Notes: generated from the letters alone by a model not told the origin. A stretch of 64,000 nt of DNA from Pedobacter arcticus A12 (GCF_000302595.1 NZ_JH947125.1:704299-768298); one strand, 5' to 3'; shown: positions 25,869-36,044, counted from the first letter of the stretch. Numbers and translations: made by a program.

Positions 25869-28202
25869 ATGTTGAAATTCAAATTATTTTTAGCCTTTTT
25901 ATTGATAGGCCCAAGCATAAAAGCATCAGTTATAGTTACCAACCCAAAAGAATTAAAAACCGCAGTAGCTAATGCTAAACCCGGCGACACCATTTTTTTG
26001 CAAAACAAAGAATGGAGCAATGTACAACTACAGGTAAAGGGAAATGGAACTGCACAAAAGCCAATTGTAATTATGCCCGAAAATAAAATATCGGTTTTAA
26101 TTACTGGTCAATCCGATTTGAAAATTGGTGGTGAGTACTTAATCATTAAGGGATTCCATTTTAAAAATGGTTATTCGCCAAAAGCAGATGTAATAACCTT
26201 CCGTATCAATAATGATAATTTGGCCAATAACTGCCGGGTTACAGAATGTGTGATTGAGGATTTTAGTCAGCCAGATCGTTTTAAAAGTGATAATTGGGTG
26301 GTTTTCTGGGGAAAGAATAATCGGTTAGATCATACAACCTTAGTGAATAAATTGAATGCAGGCCCAACTGTTATTGCGGAGCTGAATGACGAACGCAGCC
26401 AGGAGAATTACCACAGCATTGACCATAACTATTTCAAAGTTCGAGAAAGGTTTGGTTCTAACGGTGGCGAAACCATGCGCATTGGTGTTTCTAGATATTC
26501 GTTAACAGCGTCAAGAACGCAGATAAAAAACAACTATTTTGAACGTTGCAATGGCGAGGTGGAGATTATCTCCATTAAATCTGGCGAGAACAATGTTAGT
26601 GGGAACACTTTTGTTGAATGTGAAGGTGGTTTGGTATTGCGCCATGGCTCCAAAAATGTGGTTTCCGGGAATCTTTTTTTAGGTAATAACAAACCTTTTA
26701 CGGGAGGTGTAAGGGTAATTAATCCTGGTCATCAAGTGTTTAATAATGTGTTCAAAGATTTGCAAGGCACTGGCTTCCGCTCACCTTTGTCGGTATTAAA
26801 TGGAGTTCCAAATTCTTTAATCAACAGGTATTATCAAGTAACAGACGCTACCATCAACAACAATACATTTATCAATTGTGCGCCCGTATTATTTGGTGGA
26901 GGTAAAGATGCGGAGCGTACCTTATCGCCTCAGAATGTTTTGTTTGCCAATAATTTATTTACAAATACGCCTTCAGCATTTTATCAAGATGAAAATAAAG
27001 ATGGTGGTATTATTTTTAAAAATAACGGTGTGATAGGTGAAGTTAAAGGTGTTTTGCCTGCTAATTTTTCATCAGCGAGAGCGACAGAAATAAAAAATGG
27101 AGCATTTACATTTCCTTTCAATAAAAGCATGGGTGCTGATGTTAAAAAGCTAACCTTTGTAACCAAACAGAAAACAGGAGCAAAATGGTATCAACCTCAG
27201 GTTCAAAACGCCGAAAGATCCAATAAAAGTTTCGAACTTAAATCAGCGCAAAGCGATAAAATAGCAGATGTTTTACAGAAAATGATTGCTGGAGATACCT
27301 TAATCATAAGTGATGAAGGTTACGTAAAGCTCAATGAAAGTTTGGTGATTGATAAACCAATTACCATTATGGCTAAGCTAGGTTTAAAAACCAAACCTAT
27401 TTTTGTAAATACCAGTTTTAAATCTTTACCAGCCTTTATCATTATTAAAAACGGTGGCGAATTAAATGTTAAAGGTTTGGCGTTTAAAGGTGCTTTTGAA
27501 AGTTTTGGAGATACCAAAGCAGGAATTGCATCAACAGAAGAACCCATGAATAAGCATTACAAGGTTAAAATTGACCATTGCGAATTCTACGATTATAACG
27601 AAGGGTCTTTCTCTGGGTTTAAGGGTTCAAAATCTACTTTGGCAGATAGTTTAATTATCACCAATTCACTATTTCGCAATATTTCGGGCAGTGGAATCAA
27701 TTTAGGAGAAGAAAGAGACGATAAAGGAATATACGGCGCCGAATACACTATCGTGAAAAACTGTGTTTTTACCAATGTTTTAGGCAGTGCCATTAATGTT
27801 TACCGTGGTGGAAACGATGAAAGTACTTTAGGCCCGTTTGTTACCATTGACCATTGCACTTTTAACGAGGTGGAAAACAGAGAACAAGGCACAGTAGTAC
27901 GCTTAGTTGGTGCACAATACGCCAGTATTACCAATTCGCTTTTTTCTAACAGCGGGCAAGGTGGTCGTTCTATTGAATTTAAAGAATACCGTTGGGACGA
28001 AATCAAAGTTGATTACTGCAACTTTTACCAATCGGGTAAAGTAGCTTCTTTTTATGATAAAGTTTTGGGTGCACATAATTACCAGGTTAAGCCCACTTAT
28101 CAGAATAGCAACCAGTTTAATTTTAACCTCAGTAACTATTCTGAGTTAAAGAAAGGTAATGATGGAAAAGCAATAGGTGCCGAAATTAATAATGACTATT
28201 AA
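25869..28202 (+). CDS. PL6 alginate lyase, two beta-helix domains
   Basis: A 777-residue secreted protein (signal MLKFKLFLAFLLIGPSIKAS). The N-terminal right-handed beta-helix starts with the PL6/chondroitinase-B cap (TNPKELKTAVANAKPGDTIF). The catalytic pair is visible as Lys237 in IISIKSG and Arg258 in LVLRHG, with conserved GGETMRIG near 200 and metal-site residues around ECEGG. A second beta-helix domain covers roughly residues 440-770. This two-domain build resembles AlyGC-type PL6 enzymes, which can act exolytically. Expected product is unsaturated alginate oligomers or monomer. It ends inside the PL7 start region (translational coupling). Confidence 0.92.
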   Translation: MLKFKLFLAFLLIGPSIKASVIVTNPKELKTAVANAKPGDTIFLQNKEWSNVQLQVKGNGTAQKPIVIMPENKISVLITGQSDLKIGGEYLIIKGFHFKNGYSPKADVITFRINNDNLANNCRVTECVIEDFSQPDRFKSDNWVVFWGKNNRLDHTTLVNKLNAGPTVIAELNDERSQENYHSIDHNYFKVRERFGSNGGETMRIGVSRYSLTASRTQIKNNYFERCNGEVEIISIKSGENNVSGNTFVECEGGLVLRHGSKNVVSGNLFLGNNKPFTGGVRVINPGHQVFNNVFKDLQGTGFRSPLSVLNGVPNSLINRYYQVTDATINNNTFINCAPVLFGGGKDAERTLSPQNVLFANNLFTNTPSAFYQDENKDGGIIFKNNGVIGEVKGVLPANFSSARATEIKNGAFTFPFNKSMGADVKKLTFVTKQKTGAKWYQPQVQNAERSNKSFELKSAQSDKIADVLQKMIAGDTLIISDEGYVKLNESLVIDKPITIMAKLGLKTKPIFVNTSFKSLPAFIIIKNGGELNVKGLAFKGAFESFGDTKAGIASTEEPMNKHYKVKIDHCEFYDYNEGSFSGFKGSKSTLADSLIITNSLFRNISGSGINLGEERDDKGIYGAEYTIVKNCVFTNVLGSAINVYRGGNDESTLGPFVTIDHCTFNEVENREQGTVVRLVGAQYASITNSLFSNSGQGGRSIEFKEYRWDEIKVDYCNFYQSGKVASFYDKVLGAHNYQVKPTYQNSNQFNFNLSNYSELKKGNDGKAIGAEINNDY

Positions 28203-29010
28203 AAACAACCTACTCAGCATGCAAAATTTATCTTTAGCGTTGTTATTGATGTCATCATGTGCAACACAGCAAGTCCCCGAAAAAACGCCCACTCCACCGG
28301 TTGCCATTCTTCCGATAGAAGTCGTTGCGGATAAAAAATACCCTGCAGAGCTCATAGATTTAAGCAATTGGAAATTGAACACGCCAACAGATACACAAAC
28401 ACCCGGTAAAGTTGATGAGTATAAACAGCCAACATTAAATACTTTTATTGATGCCAACTGGTTTCATTTAAATGCCAATAAAAATGGAGTAGTTTTTAAA
28501 GCCAACGCGGGTGGCGTAACAACTTCGGGTTCGGGTTACCCGCGTAGCGAGTTAAGAGAGATGACCGATAAAGGTGCTGCCAATGCTTCTTGGGGTTCAT
28601 CTTCTGGAGTTCATACGCTATTTATTGAGCAAGCTATTGTTCATTTACCAACCGTTAAACCCCATATTGTTATTGGTCAAATTCATGATGCTAATGATGA
28701 TGTGATTGTTTTTAGGTTAGAAAAGCAAAAGCTATTTATTGATTTAAACGGCAAAAACGGTCCTACTTTAGATAATAATTACACGTTAGGTAAGCGCTTT
28801 ACAGTGATGTTTAAAGTACATAATGATCAGGTAGAGTGTTATTACAACGATGTTTTGGTCTACACTTATCAGGTTAAATTCTCTGGTGCCTATTTTAAAG
28901 CTGGTGCATATGTACAATCATCCTGTCAAGGAAATAAAAAGGTAACAGGTGAAAGTTGTGATGCTTACGGCGAAGTGGAAATTTATAAGCTTTGGGTAAA
29001 GCATGAGTAA
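28192..29010 (+). CDS. PL7 alginate lyase, lipoprotein
   Basis: The start at ATG 28192 is preferred: it overlaps the PL6 stop by 11 bp and gives a charged n-region before the lipobox (MTIKNNLLSMQNLSL, then MSSC). A GTG at 28177 and an ATG at 28219 are alternatives. About 272 residues carry the three PL7 signatures: RSELREM (catalytic Arg), QIHDAND (Gln-Ile-His) and YFKAGAYVQ (catalytic Tyr). PL7 enzymes are endolytic jelly-roll lyases; QIH enzymes usually prefer guluronate-containing blocks. As a lipoprotein it probably sits on the cell surface and makes oligomers for SusCD. Confidence 0.93.
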   Translation: MTIKNNLLSMQNLSLALLLMSSCATQQVPEKTPTPPVAILPIEVVADKKYPAELIDLSNWKLNTPTDTQTPGKVDEYKQPTLNTFIDANWFHLNANKNGVVFKANAGGVTTSGSGYPRSELREMTDKGAANASWGSSSGVHTLFIEQAIVHLPTVKPHIVIGQIHDANDDVIVFRLEKQKLFIDLNGKNGPTLDNNYTLGKRFTVMFKVHNDQVECYYNDVLVYTYQVKFSGAYFKAGAYVQSSCQGNKKVTGESCDAYGEVEIYKLWVKHE

Positions 29011-29148
29011 GGAGATATATATGTTGATTTTTTCAATCAAAAATCCATAAATATTAAGATTCTACATCTCTTATTTAAGATATTCCCTAACATAATTGCT
29101 TACAAGCTATATTTTAGCGATATCAATTACAAGAAAAACCCTATTCAA

Positions 29149-31611
29149 ATGAATCGATTTAAGATTGTTTTAGCCCTAGCCCTATTTTTGTTTCCTTATA
29201 TAACCACCTATGGCCAACAGAGCGAACGGCTCAGGCAGGGCTGGGAGTTCTTGAGGAGCGACCTTGGCGGGATCTGGGAGGCGAACCGCGATGCAAAGGC
29301 GGGGAGTTCGGAGACAGTTCCGATCTGGACAGGAGTAACCCTTCCGCACTGCTTCAACGCCACAGACGCGGTAGACCCAGACGTAAATTATTATCAGGGA
29401 CCCGGCTGGTACCGCAGTAATCTAAAAATTGAGAATCCATATAAGAACGGTAGAACCCTACTGCATTTTGAAGGTGCCGGGCAGAAGACACAGGTGTATG
29501 TGTACAATACCAAGGTAGGCGAACACGTAGGTGGATACGATGAATGGACTGTCGACATCACGGATGCGGTTGCATCTTTCAGAAAAGACAGCGTGTTCAG
29601 CGGTAGGTTCAGGGGCAGAATCCCCATTTCCATCCGTTGCGACAATACGCGAGATTTAGAGATGATGCCTTCGGATCTTTCCGATTTCAACGTTTATGGC
29701 GGACTTTACCGTTACCTTAACCTCGTCTACGCTCCACAGCTGTCAATAGATAAAGTTTTTGCTTTGTCAGAAGTTGATGCAAAAGGCAGACAGGGAATCT
29801 TGAAGATATCATCACGTTTCTACAACCCGCTGAACATCACAAAGGCCAGTGTCAATATCAAAGTAACCGACCCGAAAGGAAAGACCATCAGCAACAGCCA
29901 GAAAGAAATTAAAGGCTTAAAGTCTGAAGAAGCGCTTTCGCTGATGAATATCAAAAAACCGATCTTATGGTCTCCAGAGACACCCAATCTCTACACCGTA
30001 GAGATCAGTGTGGAACAGAATGGCGAGAAAGCAGTACACACAGAAAAAGTAGGGTTCCGGAACTTTGAGTTCGTAAAGAAAGGACCCTTCATGCTGAACG
30101 GAAAGCGCCTGCTGTTGAGAGGGACCCACCGCCATGAAGACCATGCCGGTGTAGCGCAGGCCATGACAGAAGATATGATCCGCACCGAGATGAAGCTGAT
30201 GAAAGGTATGGGCGTGAACTTTATCCGGTTGGGGCATTACCAGCAGTCACGCATCGTACTAAACCTTTGCGATAGTCTAGGGATTATGGTGTGGGAAGAA
30301 ATTCCATGGTGCCGTGGCGGTCTGGGAGGCGAAGTCTACCAGGCGCAGGGCAAGCGGATGCTGACCAACATGATCGAACAGCACTACAACCATCCATCGG
30401 TCATCATCTGGGGGCTGGGCAACGAGAACGACTGGCCCAACGATTTCACCACCTTTGACCAAGGAAAGATCAGAACCTACATGAGCGAACTGAACAGCCT
30501 GAGCCATAAGCTGGACCATACCCGGCTGACCGCGATCAGACGCTGTGACTTCTGTAAGGATATCGTAGATGTGTACTCACCATCCATCTGGGCAGGCTGG
30601 TACCGCGGGATCTATACCGATTACAAAGAAGTATCCAAGAAAGAGTTCGACACGGTCGACCGCTTTATACACGTAGAATGGGGAGGCGACAGCCATGCAG
30701 GGCGCCATTCAGAATCCCCGGACGATGCACTGAGCAAGGTAAGGAAAGCAGACAGTGCAGGCGAGCGGGCAGGAGATGCCTCGCTCTACGGCGGGAGCGC
30801 AAGAGTATCCAAAGATGGCGACTGGAGCGAATCCTATATCGTGAACCTGATCGACTGGCATCTGAAAGAACAGGAGACCATGCCTTGGCTGAGCGGTGCT
30901 GCTTATTGGCCTTTCAAAGATTTCTCTACACCTGTACGTCCGGAGAATCCCGTTCCATACATGAACCAGAAGGGAGTAGTGGAAAGAGATTTTACCAGGA
31001 AAGAAGCATACTACGTATTCCAGTCGTACTGGACAGAAGGACTGATGGCACACATCTACGGGCACAGCTGGCCGGTACGCTGGGGCGATAAGGGACATAA
31101 GCGGATGGTAAAAGTGTATTCCAATGCCGATGAGGCAGAGCTTTTCGTGAACGGAAAAAGCCAGGGCGTTAAAAAACGGAATAGCCAAGACTTTCCAGCT
31201 TCTGGTTTACGCTGGATGGTGAACTACCAAGAAGGGAACAACGAGATCAGGGTTGTGGCCAAAAGAGGAAAACAGACCGTAACCGATGAGATAAGACAAG
31301 AGTACCAGACCGCCAAATGGGGCAAGCCCGCAAAGCTGACCTTGACAAAGCTACAAGAGGCCGATGGGAAGATCACGATAGAGGCAAAACTGCTGGATAC
31401 CAATGGTGTCTTATGTTTGGATGCGAAAGAATACGTTTATTTCGGGCTGACCGGAGACGGGAAACTGATCGATGATCAGGGAACCTCCTCAGGCTCACGC
31501 AAAGTACAGCTGTACAACGGAAGAGCAGTAATCAGTTTATATACAAACAAGGGGAAAAGCATTGCCTCTGTAAAGTCAGATAGTATCCCGACCCAGTTCT
31601 TAAACTTGTAA
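29149..31611 (+). CDS. GH2-family glycoside hydrolase
   Basis: An 820-residue secreted protein. It has a sugar-binding N-terminal domain (GPGWYRSNLKI, HFEGAGQKTQVYVYN, GGYDEWTVDITDA), an immunoglobulin-like domain, and a TIM barrel with acid/base Glu426 (IIWGLGNEND) and nucleophile Glu510 (FIHVEWGGD), then a C-terminal DUF4982-like domain (VYSNADEAELFVNGKSQG). GH2 covers beta-galactosidase, beta-glucuronidase and beta-mannosidase activity; which one applies cannot be told here. The signal peptide has the AT-rich local style, while from about 29218 the codons become GC-rich, suggesting an exchanged body. It starts 138 bp after PL7. Confidence 0.85.
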   Translation: MNRFKIVLALALFLFPYITTYGQQSERLRQGWEFLRSDLGGIWEANRDAKAGSSETVPIWTGVTLPHCFNATDAVDPDVNYYQGPGWYRSNLKIENPYKNGRTLLHFEGAGQKTQVYVYNTKVGEHVGGYDEWTVDITDAVASFRKDSVFSGRFRGRIPISIRCDNTRDLEMMPSDLSDFNVYGGLYRYLNLVYAPQLSIDKVFALSEVDAKGRQGILKISSRFYNPLNITKASVNIKVTDPKGKTISNSQKEIKGLKSEEALSLMNIKKPILWSPETPNLYTVEISVEQNGEKAVHTEKVGFRNFEFVKKGPFMLNGKRLLLRGTHRHEDHAGVAQAMTEDMIRTEMKLMKGMGVNFIRLGHYQQSRIVLNLCDSLGIMVWEEIPWCRGGLGGEVYQAQGKRMLTNMIEQHYNHPSVIIWGLGNENDWPNDFTTFDQGKIRTYMSELNSLSHKLDHTRLTAIRRCDFCKDIVDVYSPSIWAGWYRGIYTDYKEVSKKEFDTVDRFIHVEWGGDSHAGRHSESPDDALSKVRKADSAGERAGDASLYGGSARVSKDGDWSESYIVNLIDWHLKEQETMPWLSGAAYWPFKDFSTPVRPENPVPYMNQKGVVERDFTRKEAYYVFQSYWTEGLMAHIYGHSWPVRWGDKGHKRMVKVYSNADEAELFVNGKSQGVKKRNSQDFPASGLRWMVNYQEGNNEIRVVAKRGKQTVTDEIRQEYQTAKWGKPAKLTLTKLQEADGKITIEAKLLDTNGVLCLDAKEYVYFGLTGDGKLIDDQGTSSGSRKVQLYNGRAVISLYTNKGKSIASVKSDSIPTQFLNL

Positions 31612-31614
31612 AAA

Positions 31615-32778
31615 ATGAAGAGATTCTTAAGTATTATCGGAGTGTTGTTTTTTGTGGGATGTTCGCCCAAACTGGACAAGAAAACCAATATAGCACAGCA
31701 GGCAGAAGAAGTTCTGAAACAACAGACCCTGGCCGAGGCAGACTGGGCCATGCAACAGCAACCGGTCACCGTCACCGCAGAAACATCAACAAGAAGTGCG
31801 GGCGGGAAGCATGATTTCTTTTCGGAGGGAGACTACTGGTGGCCGGATCCAAAAGACGCCAGTGCGCCCTATATCCAGAAAGACGGGCTGACCAATCCGG
31901 ACAACTTTGTTGCACACCGGCTGGCGATGATCCGTCTGAACAGGATCGTGGGTGCTCTGGCATCAGCATATAAGATCACGGGAGAGGAAAAGTATGTAAA
32001 GCAGGCAGTTCTTCATCTGAAAGCCTGGTTTGTAAACGCCAGCACCAAGATGAACCCAGACCTGGAATACGCACAGGCCATTACCGGAAGGTTCAAAGGC
32101 AGGGGTATCGGTATCATCGATACCATCCATCTGCTGGATGTTGCACAGGGAGCTTTGGTGATGTCAGATAAAATCAGTCCTGCCGATCTGAAAGCCATCA
32201 AGAGCTGGTTCTCCAGCTATACCAAATGGCTGATGACCAGCAAGAACGGTATCGAGGAGATGAACGCAAAGAACAATCACGGAACCTGTTTTACTTTACA
32301 GATAGCCGGTTTTGCAAAGCTTACGGGCAATGGGGAACTGCTTAAGTTTGCCTCAGACCGTTACAAAACTGTTCTACTACCCAGCCAGATGGCAACAGAC
32401 GGAAGCTTCCCCCTAGAGATGGCCCGTACCAAACCTTACGGTTATTCTATTTTTAACCTGGATGCGATGACTGTGCTCTGCCAGATACTTTCAACACCAG
32501 AAGACAAGCTCTTTACTTACACCACAGCTGATGGAAAATCGATCAAAAAAGGAATCGAGTTTTTGTACCCTTTTATCGCAGATAAAAGCAGATGGACCTT
32601 GAGACCCGATGTGATGTACTGGAAAGAGTGGCCAGTGGCACAGCCGTTCCTGATCTTCGGGGCAACTGCGTACCAGGACCAAACGTGGTTCAGCACCTGG
32701 AAAAGTCTGGAACACCGACCCAAAGTAGAAGAAGTTATCCGCAACTTACCGATCAAATATCCGTTACTATATTTGTAA
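31615..32778 (+). CDS. PF05426-type alginate lyase family protein (PL5/PL38-like), lipoprotein
   Basis: A 387-residue lipoprotein (lipobox FFVGCSPK) with an alpha/alpha-toroid lyase look: EGDYWWPDP near residue 70, NAKNNHGTCFTLQIAGFAK (the Asn-His of the family) near 220, and FPLEMARTKPYGYSIFNLDA (Arg and Tyr) near 265. This pattern fits the alginate-lyase superfamily that includes PL5 and PL38, whose members cut polyuronates such as mannuronan or glucuronan. It begins 3 bp after the GH2 stop, and both lie in the GC-rich island with a GH88-like hydrolase, so they may act together. Confidence 0.78.
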   Translation: MKRFLSIIGVLFFVGCSPKLDKKTNIAQQAEEVLKQQTLAEADWAMQQQPVTVTAETSTRSAGGKHDFFSEGDYWWPDPKDASAPYIQKDGLTNPDNFVAHRLAMIRLNRIVGALASAYKITGEEKYVKQAVLHLKAWFVNASTKMNPDLEYAQAITGRFKGRGIGIIDTIHLLDVAQGALVMSDKISPADLKAIKSWFSSYTKWLMTSKNGIEEMNAKNNHGTCFTLQIAGFAKLTGNGELLKFASDRYKTVLLPSQMATDGSFPLEMARTKPYGYSIFNLDAMTVLCQILSTPEDKLFTYTTADGKSIKKGIEFLYPFIADKSRWTLRPDVMYWKEWPVAQPFLIFGATAYQDQTWFSTWKSLEHRPKVEEVIRNLPIKYPLLYL

Positions 32779-32799
32779 ACTTAACGCAATATCAGCCAC

Positions 32800-32860
32800 A
32801 AAGCACACAAATAATCAAATTAGCTCTGTGGCCTCCGCGTCCTCTGCGGTTAAAAAAAAC
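32800..32860. repeat. Likely dispersed repeat in the leader of the GH88 gene
   Basis: The stretch with GCTCTGTGGCCTCCGCGTCC followed by TCTGCGGTTAAAAAA resembles a dispersed intergenic phrase known from many bacterial genomes. Only one copy is in this window, so repeat status rests on recall. It can be read in frame with the gene, which is why a start upstream of 32867 is not accepted. Confidence 0.4.
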
Positions 32861-32866
32861 AATACT

Positions 32867-34066
32867 ATGAGAAATACAATCCTATCCTTACTAACATTAA
32901 CAGCAATAACCCTCAGCAGTTGCTCCCAAAAACTCCACTTCAAAAAAGAAGTAAACCAGGCAGAAAAACAGACCACGCTGATGCTCCAGGAAATTGCAAA
33001 AGCCAACAACAAAAACGGCACCTTGGTTTCTCCACGGACTTTAGAAGATGGTAAACTAAAACTGGTTGCGTCCACCGACTGGACCAGCGGTTTCTTTCCC
33101 GGCGAGCTCTGGTGCCTGTACGAGCTCACCAAGAACGAGAAGTGGAAACAGCAGGCCATCAAGTTCACCGCTCCCATAGAGCAGGAAAAGCTGAACGGAA
33201 AGACCCACGATATGGGCTTTAAGGTGTACTGCAGTTTCGGCAATGCCTACCGCCTGAACAAAAACCAGCATGACAAAGCAGTGGTTATACAGGCTGCAAG
33301 AACACTGTCAACACGGTTCAGCCCAAAGGTAGGAGCGATCCGCAGCTGGGACCACAACAGTGATAAATGGGATTTTCCGGTGATCATCGACAATATGCTG
33401 AACCTGGAACTGCTGTTTGAGGCCACAAAACTGTCCGGTGATTCCAGTTTCTACAAAATAGCCGTTGCACATGCGAACACCACCATGAAGAACCACTTCC
33501 GAAAAGATTTCAGTACCTGGCATGTGGTAGATTATGACCCGGAAACCGGTGCGGTGGAAAAGAAGAATACCCATCAGGGCTATAGCGATGCATCTGCCTG
33601 GGCAAGGGGACAGGCCTGGGCAATTTATGGCTATACCATGTGCTACCGCGAGACAAAAGATCCAAAGTACCTTCTGCAGGCGCAGAATATTGCTAAATTT
33701 CTGTTCAATAACAGAAATATGCCATCAGACTTAGTACCCTACTGGGATTTTGATGCGCCGAACATTCCAGACGAGCCCCGTGATGCATCCGCGGCAGCGC
33801 TGATTTCGTCAGCCCTGTTTGAGCTGAGCACCTACACAGAAGAGAAGAACGATTATCTTGAAAAAGCAGAGAAAATCCTGTATAGCCTGAGTACATCCTA
33901 TACCTCGCCGATAGGAGCGAACAGAGGCTTTATCCTGTTGCACAGCACCGGTTCCAAACCTCATAATTCCGAAGTTGACGAGCCGTTGAGCTATGCTGAT
34001 TACTATTATCTGGAAGCATTAACAAGGTCAAACCGTTTACGAAACAACCAACCCGTAATCCAATAG
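32867..34066 (+). CDS. GH88/GH105-type unsaturated glucuronyl hydrolase, lipoprotein
   Basis: The start is set at ATG 32867, giving a lipoprotein signal ([19 protein letters not shown]). The 399-residue alpha/alpha-barrel matches unsaturated glucuronyl hydrolases: [30 protein letters not shown] with the first candidate Asp, [15 protein letters not shown] with the catalytic Asp, [16 protein letters not shown] and [13 protein letters not shown]. These enzymes hydrate the 4,5-double bond of unsaturated uronic acids at the non-reducing end of lyase products. Typical GH88 substrates carry glucuronate linked to another sugar, which hints that the island serves a substrate other than pure alginate. 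Confidence 0.87.
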   Translation: MRNTILSLLTLTAITLSSCSQKLHFKKEVNQAEKQTTLMLQEIAKANNKNGTLVSPRTLEDGKLKLVASTDWTSGFFPGELWCLYELTKNEKWKQQAIKFTAPIEQEKLNGKTHDMGFKVYCSFGNAYRLNKNQHDKAVVIQAARTLSTRFSPKVGAIRSWDHNSDKWDFPVIIDNMLNLELLFEATKLSGDSSFYKIAVAHANTTMKNHFRKDFSTWHVVDYDPETGAVEKKNTHQGYSDASAWARGQAWAIYGYTMCYRETKDPKYLLQAQNIAKFLFNNRNMPSDLVPYWDFDAPNIPDEPRDASAAALISSALFELSTYTEEKNDYLEKAEKILYSLSTSYTSPIGANRGFILLHSTGSKPHNSEVDEPLSYADYYYLEALTRSNRLRNNQPVIQ

Positions 34067-34071
34067 AAAAT

Positions 34072-35385
34072 ATGAAACACTTTTTTCAAAAAACAAAACT
34101 TACAGCCTTAGGTATGCTGTTTGTAATCAGTGCAAACGCCAAAGATTACAGGGTTGCAAGCGCACAGGAAATCTCGGCCCTAAAGCTTGTTCCGGGTGAT
34201 AAGGTGATTATGAAAGCAGGTGACTGGAAGAACCAGCAGATCGTTTTCAGGGGAAAAGGAACAGCACAACAACCGATCACGCTGACTACAGAAAATCCCG
34301 GTAAGGTGATTTCTTCCGGAAATTCTACGCTCAAGATCGACGGTGATTATCTGATAGTGGACGGCCTGGCCTTTGCCGATGGTTATTCTGAGAAGGATGC
34401 AGTCGTTACGTTTACAAAAACCTCCAATAACTGCAGGCTCACCAATTCCAGTATTATTGATTATAATCATCCTGATAAAACTTTTGACTATAAGTGGGTT
34501 TCAGTTTTTGGTTTAAACAACAGGGTAGACCATAGCAGATTTTCTGGCAAAACTCACCAAGGAACCACTTTGGTGGTTTGGTTGTCTGACAAACCAAATT
34601 ACACGCAGATAGACCATAATTATTTTGGTCCACGCCCAGATTTAGGCGTTAACGGAGGAGAAACTATACGTATCGGGACAAGCGAATGGTCTATGTTTGA
34701 TTCTTACACCAAAGTAGAGAATAATATTTTTGATAAATGTAACGGCGAAATGGAAATTATTTCCATCAAATCCGGACATAATTCCATTTTAAATAACCTT
34801 TTTTACGAATGTGTAGGTACGCTAACCTTCCGCCACGGCAATAATTCTGAAGTTGCTGGAAACTATTTTATAGGAAATAATATAAAGGACACTGGTGGCA
34901 TTAGGTTAATTGGCGAGAATCAAAGTGTACATGATAACTATTTACAAGGATTAACGGGGACGAATTTACGAGCGGCAATTTCGGTAATGAATGCTTTGGA
35001 GACTCCAAAACCCAATGAATATTTTCAGGTAAAAAATGCGTCCATTAAAAATAATATAATTGTTAATTGTAAAGAAGCAATCGTTTTAGGTTCTGGAAAA
35101 AACGAAAAAAGAATGATGCCTCCAACTAATTTAGTGTTGGAAAATAATGTGGTGATAAATCCGTCGAAATTGATTGTTTATAATGAGGATTTAAAAGATG
35201 CTTTTATTAAAGGAAACCTAGTAAAAGGTGCGTCTACAGTACCTGGTTTCGAACTATTAAAAACCAGCTTAGTACAGTCAAACGGAATTACACAATTACT
35301 CGGAAATGAGAAAACGCCATTTTGGCTAAGCGAAAAAATTGGTCCAACATGGAGCAAAGAAATTTTTAAAGCGCAAATTAAATAA
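34072..35385 (+). CDS. PL6 alginate lyase, single domain, mosaic gene
   Basis: A 437-residue secreted beta-helix lyase (signal ends ISANA). Catalytic Lys233 (EIISIKSG) and Arg254 (LTFRHG) are present, with GGETIRIG near 195 as in the larger PL6 at 25869. It is shorter than that paralogue and lacks the second helix domain. Roughly the first 125 residues are encoded by GC-rich DNA and the rest by typical AT-rich DNA, so the coding frame crosses a recombination junction yet stays intact. It begins 5 bp after the GH88 stop and ends the locus. Confidence 0.92.
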   Translation: MKHFFQKTKLTALGMLFVISANAKDYRVASAQEISALKLVPGDKVIMKAGDWKNQQIVFRGKGTAQQPITLTTENPGKVISSGNSTLKIDGDYLIVDGLAFADGYSEKDAVVTFTKTSNNCRLTNSSIIDYNHPDKTFDYKWVSVFGLNNRVDHSRFSGKTHQGTTLVVWLSDKPNYTQIDHNYFGPRPDLGVNGGETIRIGTSEWSMFDSYTKVENNIFDKCNGEMEIISIKSGHNSILNNLFYECVGTLTFRHGNNSEVAGNYFIGNNIKDTGGIRLIGENQSVHDNYLQGLTGTNLRAAISVMNALETPKPNEYFQVKNASIKNNIIVNCKEAIVLGSGKNEKRMMPPTNLVLENNVVINPSKLIVYNEDLKDAFIKGNLVKGASTVPGFELLKTSLVQSNGITQLLGNEKTPFWLSEKIGPTWSKEIFKAQIK

Positions 35386-35400
35386 GCGTTTAAAACAACA

Positions 35401-35440
35401 AAAGAAGCCCACGATTTAAATCAAAACGTGGGCTTCTTTT
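35401..35440. terminator. Bidirectional terminator closing the alginate locus
   Basis: Stem AAAGAAGCCCACG (35401-35413) / CGTGGGCTTCTTT (35427-35439) with a 13-nt loop and T-rich 3' side. The A-run on the other side suits the convergent gene at 35457. Confidence 0.88.
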
Positions 35441-35456
35441 GTATTTGTGGTACACA

Positions 35457-36044
35457 TCATCTAATATTGTATTCGGCTAATCTGTTTCTTTCATCTTGCA
35501 AAGCTCTGGCCAATTTCTTTTCATTTTCATTGGCTTTTGCTTTGTAAACTTTATACTCTTCCTGCACTTCTTCAAAAAGCTTGATCCGGTACTTTGCTTC
35601 TTTACGGGCAGCAAATGAAGAGAAGTAAAATACGCCGACCAGAATTGCTAAAATCAACACCAAACTCCACATTAACAATTTATAGCTTCCTTTCTCAAGG
35701 GTAAAAATCCCTAAAAGAGAGATTTCGTTAACACTGTTCAGCGTTTCCTGTAAGCTGTTTTCTTTGTTCGCTAAATCCGTTTTTTGTTTCTGTATAGCCG
35801 TTTTCTGATTGCTTATTTGCTGGCTAATTTCTAAATATTTAGCATCTTTTCGTTTTAAACTATCAACCGCATTACTCCACAACTGTTTAATCTGTGCTTG
35901 TTTAATTACCTTATATTCCTGATAATTATTTGAGCCGTCAACAACGGTTTTAAATTGTTCGTTGATGGATTGAGCTTGTACAGCAAAACCAAAAAATAGG
36001 CAAACTGCTAATGATAAAATCGGTAGAAATTGATTTTTGTGCAT
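35457..36044 (-). CDS. Membrane protein with coiled coil, unknown function
   Basis: A 195-residue protein with a signal peptide (ends AVQAQ), a long Lys/Gln/Glu-rich helix likely to form a coiled coil (about residues 60-105), one membrane helix (LLMWSLVLILAILVGVFYF) and a second charged helix to the C-terminus. No catalytic motif. The layout is that of an envelope protein with coiled coils on both sides of the membrane. Homologues I recall are mostly unnamed in Sphingobacteriaceae. Confidence 0.7.
   Translation of the reverse strand: MHKNQFLPILSLAVCLFFGFAVQAQSINEQFKTVVDGSNNYQEYKVIKQAQIKQLWSNAVDSLKRKDAKYLEISQQISNQKTAIQKQKTDLANKENSLQETLNSVNEISLLGIFTLEKGSYKLLMWSLVLILAILVGVFYFSSFAARKEAKYRIKLFEEVQEEYKVYKAKANENEKKLARALQDERNRLAEYNIR

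Larger units (their letters stand above)
29215..34450. other. GC-rich compositional island with intragenic junctions
   Basis: Base and codon use change sharply just after the GH2 signal peptide (about 29218) and change back inside the second PL6 gene (about 34440-34500). A hand count of one line inside (30361-30420) gives 33 G/C of 60. A line just outside (35161-35220) gives 17 of 60. Codons such as ATC, CTG and GGC dominate inside, against ATT, TTA and GGT outside. No integrase, transposase or tRNA is at either edge, which suggests recombination between homologous flanking genes. Boundaries are by eye. Confidence 0.75.

Noticed and set aside
30678-31188. Long overlapping frames (137 and 159 codons) inside GH2
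   Set aside because: They are shadow frames produced by the GC-rich codons of the GH2 gene, which has clear catalytic motifs in its own frame.
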